Shown here: in pieces, positions 46,770 through 59,135 of the stretch
Layout of the letters: every line of letters begins with the position of its first letter
Position numbering within the stretch: position 1 is the stretch's first letter
Origin: Chelydra serpentina
Taxonomy: Eukaryota > Chordata > Testudines > Chelydridae
Assembly: GCA_037349315.1 (NCBI GenBank)
Contig: JBAIAC010000021.1
Coordinates: 1,488,001 to 1,552,000 of the forward strand
DNA length: 64,000 nt
Direction: 5' to 3'
The notes under the pieces: model-generated
Database searches by the model: none
Seen by the model: the letters and a program-made list of their open reading frames with translations, nothing else
What the model was told of the DNA's origin: nothing
Position numbers and translations under genes: made by a program

Positions 46770-49480
46770 ACGGGGTCACCACCCAGCCCAGCCCAGCCCA
46801 GCGCAGCCGGGGGTGGAATTGCAGGGAACGGATGAGTTACATCCACAGGGTGGGGCAATGACAGAGAGAGGTGGAGGAAAGAGGGAGGGAGAGAGAAAAC
46901 CAGGGAGCAGAAAGAGAAAGGAGGGAAGGAAAGAGGGGGACGGTGGGAAAGAGGAGAAAGGGGTGTCAGCCCCCGGTGGCAGGGCCACCCCCTGGGAGGC
47001 CGTGGGCACCCCCTGTAGGGGGAGAGCTGGCCCCAGATGCCCATGTCGACTCTCGGGGATGTGCGGGGGAGATTGCGCAAGAAGGAAGTGACACAGGGCA
47101 GCCCGGCGTGGGACACAGCACGTCCCCCGCTGCTGGAAGGGCACCTCACACGCACCTTGGGGTGAGCACATGTCCCCGAACCACTGCCCGTTGTTGCCCC
47201 CCTAGAGCTGGGGATGGAACCCAGGAGTCCTCGTTCCCTGCTCCCCCCCGGCTCTATCCCATTAGATCCCACTCCCCTCTCAGAGCTGAGGACAGAACCC
47301 AGGTGTCCTGGCTCTCAGTCCCCACCCCTAAATTATTAGACTAGTTTTTTGCCACCCTCAGTTATTGGCACTCAGAGGATAGAGAGCGCCCCCTATTGAG
47401 CCCCTCCCACTCCACTCCCTGCAGCACAGCACCCCCTAGCGCTGCACTGGGGCATTGGGGTCAGACTGACTACAGTGGGAGACGCCCTCTATTGAGCCCC
47501 CACTCTGCTTCCTGCACCTCAGTGCCCCCTAGTGCCTCTCTGGGGCATTGGGCCAGCCCCCTCTACTGAACAGCCAGGTGTGTTCATAGCCCCCTGAGGG
47601 GGTTTGGCAGCTGGGGGCTGTACAAGGCGAAGATGTTGATGTCATCTCCCGTGACCCCATGATACCCAGATCTGTTTCCCCATCCGCTGAATCTCAAGCT
47701 GGGCGGATGGAGCAACCGTGCTTCCTGGGTTTACAGCTTCTCGACCGGCTGTGACTGACTCACAACAGCGTTGGGCTGGTGTCGTTCATACACCCTGCTC
47801 GATGGGTGGGGAATCCCCACAGGTCTCCAGGAGCTGGAAGACTTCCTTGATCGCCTCAGCTGGGGCTAGACCCCAGGAGTCCTCACTCACAGCCTCCCAT
47901 CTCACCTAGACCCCACTCCCCTCCCAGAGCCGGGGAGAGAACCAGGTGTCCTGGTCCCAGGAGAGGGTGCAAGAAGGGTCAAAGTTGGTCTATATCCCCC
48001 ACCCCTGCCCCGACTGGTTCTCTAGCCTGGAGACGAGGAGTCGCTGGGACTCTCTGAAAACAGGGCAGGAGGGTGAGGCCAGATAATTTTGGTGACACAC
48101 CAAGGCCCCAACCAAGGGTTTTAAATTTGCAAGGTTGGCTGCTTCCCCACTGTGGCCCCACTGTACTGCCCATGACCGTCATTAATGGGGGGCAGGGTCT
48201 AGTGGGTTAGTGTAGTGAGTGGGATGGGGGAGGGCTGGGAGTCAGGACTCCTGGCTTCTCCTCGGAGCTCTGGGAGGAGAGTGGGGCTCAAACCAGGGGG
48301 GTCTGGACTCAGGATCAGTTTGGGGCTAGGGGGCTCAGATCTCAAAGGCATGTGGGGACAGGGAACAGAGGACTCTCTCTCTTTGTCTGTAGCATCTACA
48401 AGTCTGACTGGGAACCAGTTTGGATAACTGGGTCAGCTTGTGGGAACTGGTCTGGGCTGTCCCCAGAGGGAAGTGTCTTCCTCTCCTAGCTGGGAGCCTA
48501 TAAACAGGTAGCTGCTGACAGTGTAAACTCTGCTGCGCTTCACCCCAACAACTGATCTCCCCACAGGCCTGGGGGTGGTGCAGACAGAGGTCATGTAGTC
48601 CTTGCTTATAACCTCGGTCTCTCTCCAGGGGCCCAGCACCCCTGAGGGGTTAGCGCCCCACACAGCTATAGGGGGGAGAAGAGATGATAGGGGTCTAGTG
48701 GTTTGGAGGGGGCATGGGAGCCAGGACTCCTGGGTTCTATCCCTGGTTCTGACAGGGGAGTGGGGATCTATTGGGCACCTGAAGGGAATTAGGCCAGATG
48801 ATGGGGGAGGGATAGCTCAGTGGTTTGAGCATTGGCCTTCTAAACCCAGGGTTGTGAGTTCAATCCTTGAGGGGGCCATTTGGGGATCTGGGGCAAAAAT
48901 TGGGGATTGGTCCTGCTTTGAGCAGGGGGGTGGACTAGATGACCTACTAAGGTCCCTTCCAACCCTGATATTCTATGATTCTATGCTTGCAATCCCTTCT
49001 AACCCTATGCGTCTATGATCATTCCCTGGGGCAGTGGGTTCCCGTCTTCTGTGTGGTTCCTCCCAACTCCCTGATGCAATGCTAGGTGAACTGGTGCCAA
49101 ACAGGAGCCTAGGATGCAGCTGCCACCCACAACCTGTGCCCCCCCACCCCGCAGTGCATGTGGTGCTGATGCCTAGCTGGGCTTTCAGCCCTGCCTAGGG
49201 TAAGTCTGCTCCCCACTGCAGTTGGGCATGTTCTCCTGGTGTTGCATGTGGGGAAAGTGAGGCACCAACAGGGGAAGGGCGTTAGTGAGTCAGCGAATGA
49301 CAGAACCCAAGAGTCCTGGCTCCTGTGCCCCCTTGAACCCACTCCCCTGCCAGAGCCAGGGACAGGACCCAGGAGCGCTGGTTCCTGGATTAAAGTTAGC
49401 ACCATGCAGCCAGCTCTGGGGTGGGTGACAGGCAGCTGTTTAACATTCTGACCCCGCCCACTGGTTCTCTGTGGCTCCGC
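46770..49480. other. Intergenic region between carbonic anhydrase copy 2 and ARMC5
   Basis: 46770-47555 matches the flank of copy 1. Beyond that the sequence is single-copy GC-rich, with several 'aacccaggagtcct' type repeats (47215, 47300, 48245, 48720, 49310) and one SINE. No gene seen. Confidence 0.5.
48806..48990 (+). mobile_element. tRNA-derived SINE with CR1-like tail, copy 2
   Basis: 'ggatagctcagtggtttgag' head, 'gttgtgagttcaatccttga' B box, 'gaccctgatattctatgatt'-like tail. Same family as 27421, but with a fuller tail (gactagatgacctactaagg). Confidence 0.9.
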
Positions 49481-50230
49481 CCCCTCCCTGTAGACTCCTC
49501 CCAACTCGTCAGCGCCCGGTAGATGGGAGACCCCAGGGCAGTGTAACAGCCCCCGCACCGACTCCCCCAGCGGACGGGAGAAAGGCAGCTCCCAGGAGGC
49601 ATTGCGTCCTGCCCGTTCCGAGACACGCGCCCCACCCCACCGGCGCTATGCCTCCGGAGAACTGTAGTCCTTTCCCATTAGCTCCCGTGGGGAGCAGAAC
49701 TACAGCCCCCACAGTGCACCGCGCCCTCCCCCGCGCCGGCGCCGCCCCTCAAGGGAGTTGTAGTTCCCCCGGCCGCCTTTAGCGCGGACTCTGCGGGGGC
49801 CCGAACTACAACTCCCACAATGCCCCGGGGCCGGACCCCTTTCAAGGCCCCCCCCCTTCCCCCGTTGCTCTTGCCCTTGGGCCTCTCCCGCGATGGCCGC
49901 CGCAGCTGGGGGGAGCTGCCCCGCCGAGTCGCTGGGCTACTGCCTGGCCCAGCTGCGGGGCGGGGCCGAGCCCGGGCTGGGCCGGGCCCTGCTGGCCCTG
50001 CGGACCCGGCACATCAAGCAGCCCGGCGGGATCGAGCGGTTCCGGGCCCGCGGGGGGCTGGGGCCCCTGCTGGGGCTCCTGGCGGGGGCCCTCCGGCCCC
50101 GCCGCACCCTCGACCTGGCCCTCAGCATCCTGGGCAACTGCTGCACCGAGGCGGGGAGCCGGGCCCAGGTGCGGGAGCTGGGGGGGATCCCCTCGCTGGG
50201 TGAGTGACGCGGCGGGGAATCCCCGACGCC
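49480..50230 (+). promoter_or_regulatory. CpG-rich promoter and first exon of ARMC5
   Basis: CpG density rises sharply from about 49500 and remains high through the first exon. No TATA box. Several inverted and direct ACTACA-type motifs (next entry) suggest a housekeeping promoter driven by ZNF143/THAP11. Confidence 0.7.
49648..49823 (+). promoter_or_regulatory. Cluster of ZNF143/THAP11-type (SBS) motifs
   Basis: AACTACAACTCCCACAATGC at 49804-49823 is a near-perfect match to the known motif ACTACAnnTCCCAnnATGC. A second forward copy (AACTACAGCCCCCACAGTGC) is at 49698. Reverse-strand versions are near 49648-49669 and 49753-49766. Four sites lie within 180 bp, just upstream of the ARMC5 start. 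Confidence 0.75.
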
Positions 50231-53200
50231 AAATGGTACGGTCCGGGGCCACCTGCCAGGCCTGGGGGTGCAGCCTGGGTCCCCCCCCTCCCGGAGCCAC
50301 AGTGGTACAGTCCAGGGTTACCCTGCTCCTGCCAGGCCTGGGGGGTGCAGCCTGGATCCCCATGAACCAGAGTGGCTCAGTCTGGGGTTACCCTGCTCTG
50401 GGTCCCCCCCGAACCAAAATGGTACTGTCTGTGGTCCTCTTGACATGTAGTGGTATGGTCTGGGGTTACCCTGCAGTGGCCGGGCCAAAGTGGTACAGTC
50501 TGCGTTATCCTTGCACCTGTTAGCCTGGAGGTGCAGCTTGGATCCCACCAAGCTGGAATGGTACTGCCCAGGGGCCCCCCCTGGATTCTCTGCACCTGCC
50601 AGTCTGGGGTTGAGTGTGAGGTGCGCCCCCCCCCCACCCCCAGCCGCCATGGCACAGTCCAGGGTTACCCTGCCCCCACCCGCCCTGGGAGGTTGCATCT
50701 GGGCCCCTGTGCTCCCACATTGTGGAATTTGGGCTCCCCCATTTGTGCCGCAATAGTGCTATGCCTTGATTTCTCCCTTCCCTGGGTATGGCATTCCGCC
50801 TGTGCATGCATGGTACAATTTGGGGTCCCCATGGGTAGTACGGTCCTGTGCCCCCTCCATCTCTCCTTGGGGTGGAACTACCTTGTGTCTCATGTCCCTC
50901 TATTCCACCCCAGAGGCGACTGCATCTCAGCACTGGACGAGAGATTCCTGCATAAACAGCCCCCCTGCCCCACCCCGGAGGTGGCTGCATCTCAGCACCG
51001 GACAAGAGATCCCTGGATAAACAGCCCCTGTGTCCTACCCCAGAGGTGGTTGCATCTCAGCACCGGACAAGGGATCCCTGGATAAACAGCCCCTGTGCCC
51101 CACCCCAGAGGTGGCTGCATCTCAGTTCTGTGCGAGGGATAATGCACTCACAATGGTTCACAGATGATCTCTCTCTCTCTCTCTCTCTCTCTCTTCCCAG
51201 TGATGATCCTGAAATCTCTTGGAGTCGAAAGTATCTACAACCGGACAGCACGGGCCCTGGGCAACCTGGCCATTGATGTGGCGAACCTGCGGGCTATCCA
51301 TGATGCTGGTGAGTGGGGTCATGCCTTCCGCCCCCCACCCCACCCGCCAACCTGCAAATGGAGAGTGAAAGAAGAATAGGAACTGGGATTCTTGCCCCAT
51401 ATTGGGGAGCCCCTCTGATCCTTCTAGCTGAAGGGTAGTACTGGGGCTCACCCCGTACTGGGCATCCCCTGCTGATCTGGGCTGGGGTCATGGGAATCAT
51501 TCCATACAGGGAGCTCCCCTCTGCTTGCTTGCATGGGGGTAATAATACTGCTGACCTGGGGGATAATGGGGTTCACTCCTATATTGGGGGAGCCCACTCT
51601 CTGATCCCTTATGGGGGTAATACTGGAGAGGAGCCATGTTGGGGTTCCCCTCCATACTGGGGAGTCCCCTGCTGACCTGGGAGGAGGTGATTGGGGGTTC
51701 ATTCTCTGGCCTTGGGGCTCACTAACCCCCTTTCTCTCTCTGCCCCCTCCCAGGCGCGGTGCCACCCCTGGTGCAAGTCCTTGCCAGCTCCCAGGACAGC
51801 GAGTGCCTACAGAGTGTCATTCGGGCCCTGCGCAACCTGGGCGCCACCCCAGCCCACCGCCTGGCGCTGGCCCAGCAGGGCGCAGTGCGGGCCATCTCCG
51901 AGCGCCTGGCTGCCAGCCCCGATGACCCCGCCCTGGCTGCTGCGGCTGCCCGGGCCCTGCTGGAGCTCACCAAGGGCTGCAGCCGGGACTGCGCCGAGCA
52001 GCTGAGCCTGGGCGGCGGGGTGGCGCCCCTGGTGGCGTTAGCCGGGCACGGCAAGCGGGCGGTGCGGGAGGCGGCCGTCGCGGCGCTCTCCAATCTCTGC
52101 CTGCAGGGGATGCTGCGGCCGGCGGTGGGCAACGCTGGGGGCGTGGCGGTGCTGGTCGGGGAGCTCCAGCGCCGGCACGGGGCAGGCGCCGCCGGCGCCG
52201 TCCTGCAGCCCCTGGTCCGGGCACTGTGCCTGCTCTGCCGGGAGGCGATGAACCGCAGCCGGGTGCGGGAGGCCGGCGGGCTGCCGCTGCTGCTGGCGCT
52301 GCTGCAGGACGGGCGCCAGCGAGGCTGCCATGCCCGCGTGGTCGTGGCCTTCCTGGCCTTTTTCTACGACCAGGAGGCGCTGGAGCTTCTGCAGGCCGGC
52401 GGGCTGGTGGCCCTGCTGGTGGGGCGGCTGGCGGCCCAGGGCCGGTGGGCTGCACGCTGCGAGGAGGAGGACAAGGAAGCGGAGGGAGAAAGCGAGGACG
52501 AGCGGGACGCGGCCTCCTTCGACTTCCCCCCCGAGGGGCGCCGGGAGAGCGGGGCGCCGGAAGGGGAGTCACCCAGCTTCCAGAGACTCAGGTGAGCCTC
52601 TCTCCCGGTGCGCTTGGGGCTCGCTTAAGGGGTTCTGCTCCCTGGGGCTCCCCTGGTTTCCCCGCCCCCTGCTTGCTCCAGCGCTCCTGACTCGCCAGCT
52701 CGTCTCCTTTCCCTGTCCCTGCTTGCTTGCTCTGGGCTCCCTTGGTTTCCCCTTCCTCCCTGCGCTTGGGTTGCTTGACCCCCCACCCCAGCTCTCACTC
52801 CTTCCCTCTTGCCGCAGGTCTGGCTGCTCTCCGAGGGTTACATTACCAGTCCCGGCGACCTCTCCCCGCAGTGGTCCCCCGACGGCTCCCTCAGCCCCAC
52901 CCTGGAGCTGCAGGACGACCCGCCGGGGCCTGGCCGGCTGCCTGCGGGGCTGGGCTCACCCACCTGCTTAGCTCCTCCGTCGCTGGATCCGGCTGCCAGG
53001 GTACAGTGCCCTGGCACCCGTGGCAGAGCCAGACTCAGCCGTGGCTGATGAGAGCCACGTGGCAGAGACGCCAGGTGCTGAGGCACCAGTCCTGGCATGT
53101 TTGGCTACAGCCGGCGCTGACAGGCACCATCCAGCAGAGGTACTGCCAGCCGCGGCATCGGATTTGGCTGACGGGCACCATACGGCATTGCCAAATCCAG

Positions 53201-56076
53201 TCCCGACGGGTGAGCACAGCACAGCCCCTGTGGTGCTGCTGCCTACGCCAAAGTCCACTGGGACCAAGAGAGATCATCCGGCACGGATTGCGCCGGATGC
53301 TGCCGGCACTGCCCGGAACCTGCAGGCTCAGTTGCCGCTGTTGGCGACCCTGAACGAGGAGCTCTCGCCAAACGTCGCTCGGACTGACGGGCAATATCCA
53401 GCACGGTTCCCGGCTGCGGCAGCCACCGAAGAGTTGTGTCCAGCCACGTTGGTTCCAGCTGGGCCTGGCTGGCATGTCACGGCGCCATCAGACAAGCCAG
53501 GCCCAGCGCTGGCACCACCATTCCTGCTGGGGCTAGCCAGTCCAATACGGCACCAAGCCCCATTCCCGAGCATCTGCGTCCGGTGTCACCGATTCCCGCC
53601 GGGGCCAGCCGGTCCGATCAGGCACCAAGCCCTGTTCCTGAGCATTTGCTTCCGGTGTCACCGATTCCCGCCGGGGCCAGCCGGTCCGATCGGGCACCAA
53701 GCCCTGTTCCCAAGCATCTGCATCCGGTGTCACCAATTCCCGTCGGGGCCAGCCACTCCCAATCCAGCACCAAGCCCTGTTCCTGAGCATCTGCGTCCGA
53801 TATCACCAATTCCCGCCAGGGCCAGCCGGTCCAATCTGGCGCCGAGCCCAATTCCCAAGGATCTATGTCTGGTTTCTCCGATTCCTACCGGGACTGAGCA
53901 GCGCCTCCTTGCCGATGATTTCCTGGAGCCCCAGCCCGCTGCTTTCTCCTCGCGGCGTCGCGGCAAATCACGTCCCCCTCCGGACACGGCCCCCTCCACG
54001 CCGGCTCTGTTCCGTCCCCCAGGCGAGGCCCTGGGCCCGCAGTTCCTGCTGTGGGGTGGGGAAGAGGAGCTAGCGGCCCCCGAGGCGCCCGCCCTGCTGC
54101 TGCTGTCCCGGTTCTCCCAGGCCGAGGACCCCAGCCGCAGCCTGGTGACGGGCCCGGTGCTGCGGGGGCTGCTGGCCTATGTCACCGGAGCCCCCGCCCC
54201 GCTACCCCGCTGCCTGCGGCTGCTGCACCGGCTCACGTGCAACCCCGTCTGCCTGGAGGCCTTTGTGCGCTGCCACGCCCCTCCCTGCTGCGGGCCTGGC
54301 TGGTGCTGGGCGTGGCCCCAGAGGAGGCTGCCGCCGTGGGGCACGAGACTCCCAGAAGTCCAGGCAGCGGGCACCGGCAAGGCAGGAGGTTCAAGGAGTT
54401 GGGTGAGTCCACTGGGCATGGGGATCCCCCTGCTGCACCCCAGGGGTAGGTGAGCGCCCCCAGTCCCGGGCTATGGGAGTCACCCTGCTGCATTATGGGG
54501 CTCCCAGCAGCCCAGGGTGAGAGCACTCTGTCCCCAGAGTCTTGGGGTCCCCACTGGGGGAGTTGGGGTTTGCTCTAGGTTAATGGGGTCTCCTGCTCCC
54601 CACCTCAGGGTGAGCCTTGTACTTCCGCTGTCAGGTTCGCAGTGCCCCAGCGTGGCACTAGGGGGAGCTGTGTGGCAGGGCAGGGGGGCTTGGCAGGGAA
54701 TGCTGCGCTGTGGGGGCTGGGCACCATGGGGGGGCACCCTGCTGGGCAGGGGAGGGGGGATTTGGAGGGATGCTTTGCCACAGGAGCTGTGTCATGCCGT
54801 GGGGTGTTGGGGCGGGGGGGCTCATGCTGCGGGGGCAGGGGGATGGGAGCTCGGTGCCGTGGGGCGTTGGGGGAGGGGCTCTGACATGCTGCCCCCTCCC
54901 CAGGCGAGGCCCTGCTGTGCAATCTGTGCGTCCAGGCTGAGTCGGCCTTCGGGGCGGGCGTCCTCACCCACATGCTGCTCTCGGGCGCCGAGGCCGACCA
55001 AGTGGCCTGTGCCATGGCCCTGCCCCTCATCTGCAGGTGGGTGGCGCCGGGGGGCGGGGGGGGGCTGGGGTGAGTGGTGGGCGGTGCTGGTGTGGCTGGA
55101 ACTGGCAGGGGGTGGGCTTAGGGGGCTGGGCCCAGCTGGTGGAAGGAGGCCGTTCCGGGGGAGGTGGTGGGAGTGGAGGTTGCGGGGCTGATCCAGGGAG
55201 ATCCTGGGTCCATCTGGTGGGGGGAAGGGAAGGGGGAGACGGGGGGCCGAACCGGGGACTGATCCATTCCCCCCCCCTGCAGGAAGAAGTCCCTCTGCCG
55301 GAAGCTGCTCCTGGAGCACTCGGGCCTGCGCCTCCTGCTGGCGGCGTTGACCCGTGGCGCCGACCCGCCCTTCACCTTCTACGCCGTGGACTCGCTCTCC
55401 CTGCTGCTGGGCGCGGCCGCCCCCCTCCCCGCCCCGCCCGCCCCCAAGCGCTGCCGGCTGGCCGCCCCCCCGCCGTGCCCCTACGAGCGGCTGGCGAAGG
55501 CGGGCGGGGCCGACCTGCACTTCCGGCTGGACGCGGGCGCCCCGGTGCCGGCCTCGCGCCAGGCCGCCTGCGCCGGCTCCGACGTCCTGCGGGCCATGCT
55601 GGCGGGCGGCTTTGCTGAGGCGCGCCAGGCCCTGGTGCCCATCCGCGGGGTGGCGCCCGCCCCCTTCCTGGTGCTGACCCACTTCCTGCACGGCTGCCGG
55701 GGCGAGCCCTGCCCGGCCCTCGGGGGGCCCGTTTCCCACCCGGCGAGGGGGAGCTGGCGGAGCAGACGCTGGCGCTGGCCGAGCAGTTCCTGCTGCCCGA
55801 GCTGCAGGAGCTGGTGGAGGCGGCGTTGTGCCGGCAGCACCTGCGGCCCGGCGCCGGCCCGGAGCAGCTGTACCGACTCGGGGAGCGGCTGGGCCGGGGG
55901 CAGCTGCTGCGGCGCTGTGCCCGCTACGTCCTGCTGGGGGCGTCGGAGGAGCCCACCGGCCGCCGGCCGCCCTGGCGCGGATCCTCCGCGTCACCGGAGA
56001 CCCCAAGGGACTGGCCCAGGAGCTGCTGGAGGTTGCCATGGAGACGCCATGGGGAGTGGGCACTGATGGGACCTAG
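49893..56076 (+). CDS. ARMC5: Armadillo repeat-containing protein 5, with apparent frameshifts
   Basis: ARMC5 is an ARM-repeat plus BTB-domain protein; in mammals it acts as a Cullin-3 substrate adaptor and a tumour suppressor in adrenal cortex. Exons: 49893-50199, 51201-51308, 51754-52591, 52818-54402, 54904-55036, 55283-56076, with GT/AG borders. Clear blocks are [149 protein letters not shown] and a BTB-like part ending [10 protein letters not shown]...[14 protein letters not shown]. The reading frame must shift by one base at the 52591/52818 junction and near 54275, 55735 and 55955, and again inside the low-complexity linker. Both sides of each shift are well conserved, so assembly error is more likely than decay. 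Confidence 0.88.
51164..51197. repeat. (CT)n run serving as polypyrimidine tract of ARMC5 exon 2
   Basis: About 14 CT units end directly before 'tcccag' and the exon at 51201. Confidence 0.9.
53529..53890 (+). repeat. 72-bp coding tandem repeat in the ARMC5 linker
   Basis: Five units start at 53529, 53601, 53673, 53745 and 53818. All are 72 bp except the fourth, which is 73 bp. In one frame each unit reads [11 protein letters not shown] followed by [10 protein letters not shown]. The extra base in the fourth unit moves this text into the next frame, so the array directly marks a one-base indel. Confidence 0.9.
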
Positions 56077-57399
56077 GCTGGGGGGCTGGCTGAGGGCACC
56101 ACCCATGCCCCTCTGGGTTGGGGGCTGGGCTTAGGGCACTCTCTGTACCTCTCTGGGTGGGGGGCTTTGGGAACAGGAGTTTGGAGGTCAGGGAGCTGTG
56201 GGGAGGTTGATGCTTAGGATAGTGGGGGGGACTGAGGGGAGAAATGGGGTACTGGCAAGGTAGGGAATGGGGCTATGGGACCCCTGCGGCGAGAAGTATT
56301 AGGGCAGTAGGGACGAGCCACTGACCCCCAGGAAAGTTTGGGATCCCTTCTCTGTAGGGTGAGTCACTTCCCCTCCCCCCCAGGCCATGGCACAGGGTGG
56401 GAGCCTGCTTGCAACTTCCCCCAAGGAAGGGATTGTGGCGTATTGGGTGGGGGTTGCCCTTACTTTTGCACACAGGGCACCCCAATTCCCTACTTGGGGC
56501 CATGGAGGGCAGTTTTGGGGGGCCTTTGTAGATCAGGGGCTGTGCCCCCCTCCACTGGGGTACCCCTTGGTTGCTGGGGCAGGGCAGTGTGTGTGCTTTG
56601 TCTTCAGAGATCTGCCCCCACCTTGTTTCCTATGTCCCAGGTAGGGCGGGTCCGGGGAGTGCTCAGTGTTCCCCCCCCCCCCCCCCATGCTGCGGGGAGC
56701 GGTGACGGGCAGCCGGGGGCGCTGCTTTGTCCTGGCGAGGGGCTGGGTGTGTATGACTGGAATGTATTGAATAAGCTACTGTGCGTGGAGAAATACAGGC
56801 TGGGCTTCACCACGCGCATGTCTCTGTCTCTTCATTCTGCGCCCCCCAGAGCTGGGGAGAGAACCCAGGAGTCCTGGCTCCTATTTCCCCAGCCTGCTAG
56901 ACCTCAACCCCCCACCCCACCCCACCCCGAGCTGGGGAGAGAACCCAGGCATCCTGGCTCCCAGCATCATTATGTCTCCCCACCTGAGTTAGGGAGAGAA
57001 CTGAGGAGTCCTGGCTCCTACTCCCCAGCCTGCCAGACCTGCCCCTGCCCCCCCCTCCCCCGAGCTGGGGAGAGAACCCAGAAGTCCTGGCTCTCAGCCC
57101 CCCTACTGTCTGTTCTCCCTGCCCCCTCCCAGTTGGGGCTAGTCTCCCATCTCTGCTCCTGGCTGGAGTGTGGCAGGAGCAGCGTGTGATCTGCCCCCAG
57201 CCCGAGGGGGTGGGGGGGGGAGCGCCTGTCAGAGCTCGCTGGGGCGGTGGATCGGGGTTGGGGGGTGGGAACCAAGCTGTGGGCTCCCCGCTTGGCGCTG
57301 GCTGCCCTTCCAGCTGCCCCCCCCCTTCCCTTCCCCTCCCTGTGTCACAGGAAACGCCTGCTGCTCAACTGCTTCCAGATGGGCTGGGGGGAAGGGAGG

Positions 57400-58110
57400 G
57401 CTGCTTCCTGAGTGCGGGACCTTGGATGTGTCATCCCACCCAGCTCCCCCCCCCCCACCCCAGCGTCTCTGTCCCCTGCCACTGGGAGCCCCCAGCCTCT
57501 CTTCCTCCTCCCCCCCCCTGTCCCAGCTTCTCTGTCTCCTGCCACTGGGAGCCCCCCCCCCCAGCCTCCTCCTCCACCCCCCAGCCTTTCTTCCTTCCCC
57601 ACCCCAGCCTCTCTGTCCCCTGCCATGATGAGCCCCCCCCCGACTCTCTTCCTTCCCTACCCCCAACCTCTCTGTCCCCTGCCACTGGGAGCCCCCCCCC
57701 AACCTCTCTGTCTCCTGCCACTAGGAGCCTCCCCCCCCCGCCTTTCTTCCTCCCCCAGCTTCTTCTCCATCCCCTGCCACTGGGAGCCCCCCCAGCCTTT
57801 CTTCCTTCCGCCCCAGCTTCTCTGTCCCCTGCCACTGGGAGCCCCCCCCCCCCCAACCTCTGTCTCCTGCCACTAGGAGCCCCCCCCCCAGCCTCTCCTC
57901 CTCCACCCCCCAGCCTCTCCTCCATCCCTGCCACTGGGAGCACCCCCAGCCTCTCTTCCTCCCCCCCCCCCCAGCTTCTCTGTCCCCTGCCACTGGGCGC
58001 CCGCCCCAGCCTCCTCCCCCACCCTCTCTTCCCCCTCAGCCTGCCCTGCCCCCACTATCACTGCCGGGGTCCCTCCTGGCTCCCCGCACTTCTGCCTCCC
58101 CCTGTCCCCG
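57400..58110. repeat. C-rich minisatellite (about 50-60 bp unit)
   Basis: About 12 units share 'tctctgtcccctgccactggg' type text joined by poly-C runs and 'cagcctctcttcctcc'. Strongly strand-biased (C on the plus strand). Confidence 0.9.
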
Positions 58111-58614
58111 TCCCCCCCCCCCCCCCGCCATCACCCACCTCCCTCCTCCTGGTATGTGCCCTTCGCTCCTCCCGGCTGGGGGACCTGCTCCTCTCTTCCC
58201 CCTTGCTTGGCTCCCGCTCCGGCCCCAGCCCCTCTCCCCACATCCTGGGAACATTCAGCCAATTCTTTCAGTTGGTGACCATTTTTTCCTAACGTCCCAG
58301 CCAGAAAAGCCTGAGCCGGAGCCCCCCCCCTGGTTCAGCGGCCTCCCCGCTTCCCTTAGCGTCAGCAGGGGGCTGGGGGGGGGGGGGAATGGCACGAGAG
58401 AGAACCCAGGAGTCCGGGCTCCCAGCCCCTGCTCTAACCCACAAGCCCCACTCCCCTCCCAGCGCGGCCGCTGGCCCACTGAGGGCCCTCAGCAGGAATA
58501 TTTTGGGGCCCCCCACAACATGAAGAGGGGACCCCCTGGAGCTGCTGGGGGGGCCCTATGCGATGGCTTAGCGCTGGCTCTGGCGGGGAAAGGACTCCAG
58601 GCTCCATGCCCCAC

Positions 58615-58975
58615 CCCTTGCTGGCCCCAGCTCCCCCACCCGTGGGGATGGAACCCAGGAGTCCGGGCTCCCCATCCGCTCATCCCCGCTCCCCTTTCTT
58701 GGGGGATGGAACCCAGGAGTCCGGGCTCCCCATCCGCTCATCCCCGCTCCCCTTTCTTGGGGGATGGAACCCAGGAGTCCGGGCTCCCCACCCGCTCATC
58801 CCCGCTCCCCTTCCCTGGGAGATGGGAACCCAGGAGTCCGGGCTCCCCACCCGCTCATCCCCTCTCCCCTTCCTTGGGGGATGGGGATGGAACCCAGGAG
58901 TCCGGGCTCCCCGTCCCTGTTCTGAGCCGCTGGCCCCTCCCTCGGGGCTGGAACCCAGGAGTCCGGGCTCCCAGC
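58615..58975. repeat. 'aacccaggagtccgggctcc' minisatellite
   Basis: Six units of about 57-60 bp join 'ggggatggaacccaggagtc' and 'cccatccgctcatccccgct'. Tandem version of the sequence that is scattered singly across the window. Confidence 0.92.
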
Positions 58976-59122
58976 CCCGCGCGCCGAGCGGTGCCCCGCT
59001 GCCATACATGGTCAGCGCTCAGGGGCCGGAGCCGGGCTCTTCGGCTCTCCGGGAAGACGCGTCACGGGGCGGGGGGGCCGGGGGGGGGCTCTCCCTCCAT
59101 CCGCCGCTGGGGCCGGGCCGCC

Positions 59123-59135
59123 ATGGACGACCTGG
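59123..59135 (+). CDS. TGFB1I1: First coding exon of a paxillin-family gene, probably TGFB1I1 (Hic-5)
   Basis: CCGCCATGGACGACCTGG followed by GTAAGG. The exon encodes MDDL plus one base of the next codon (G-, which would give Asp), the exact start and phase of paxillin/Hic-5 genes (M-[DE]-D-L-D, first LD motif). It lies directly downstream of ARMC5 on the same strand, as TGFB1I1 does in mammals. The Kozak context is strong and the surroundings are GC-rich. The rest of the gene is outside the window; no second exon is visible up to 64000. Without exon 2 the call rests on thirteen bases and synteny. Confidence 0.65.

Larger units (their letters stand above)
56077..59122. other. Intergenic region between ARMC5 and TGFB1I1
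   Basis: Holds the ARMC5 3' UTR (no canonical AATAAA close by; GAATAAG near 56769 is the best weak candidate), repeats of the 'gaacccaggagtcctggctc' family at 56840-57090, and two minisatellites. No gene seen. Confidence 0.5.

Noticed and set aside
49820..50203. Alternative upstream start with a 127-codon frame over ARMC5 exon 1
   Set aside because: Different frame from the conserved ARMC5 text; the frame starting at 49893 gives the known N-terminal blocks.
57168..58292. 374-codon proline-rich frame between ARMC5 and TGFB1I1
   Set aside because: Poly-C minisatellite reading with no similarity and frames open on all sides.
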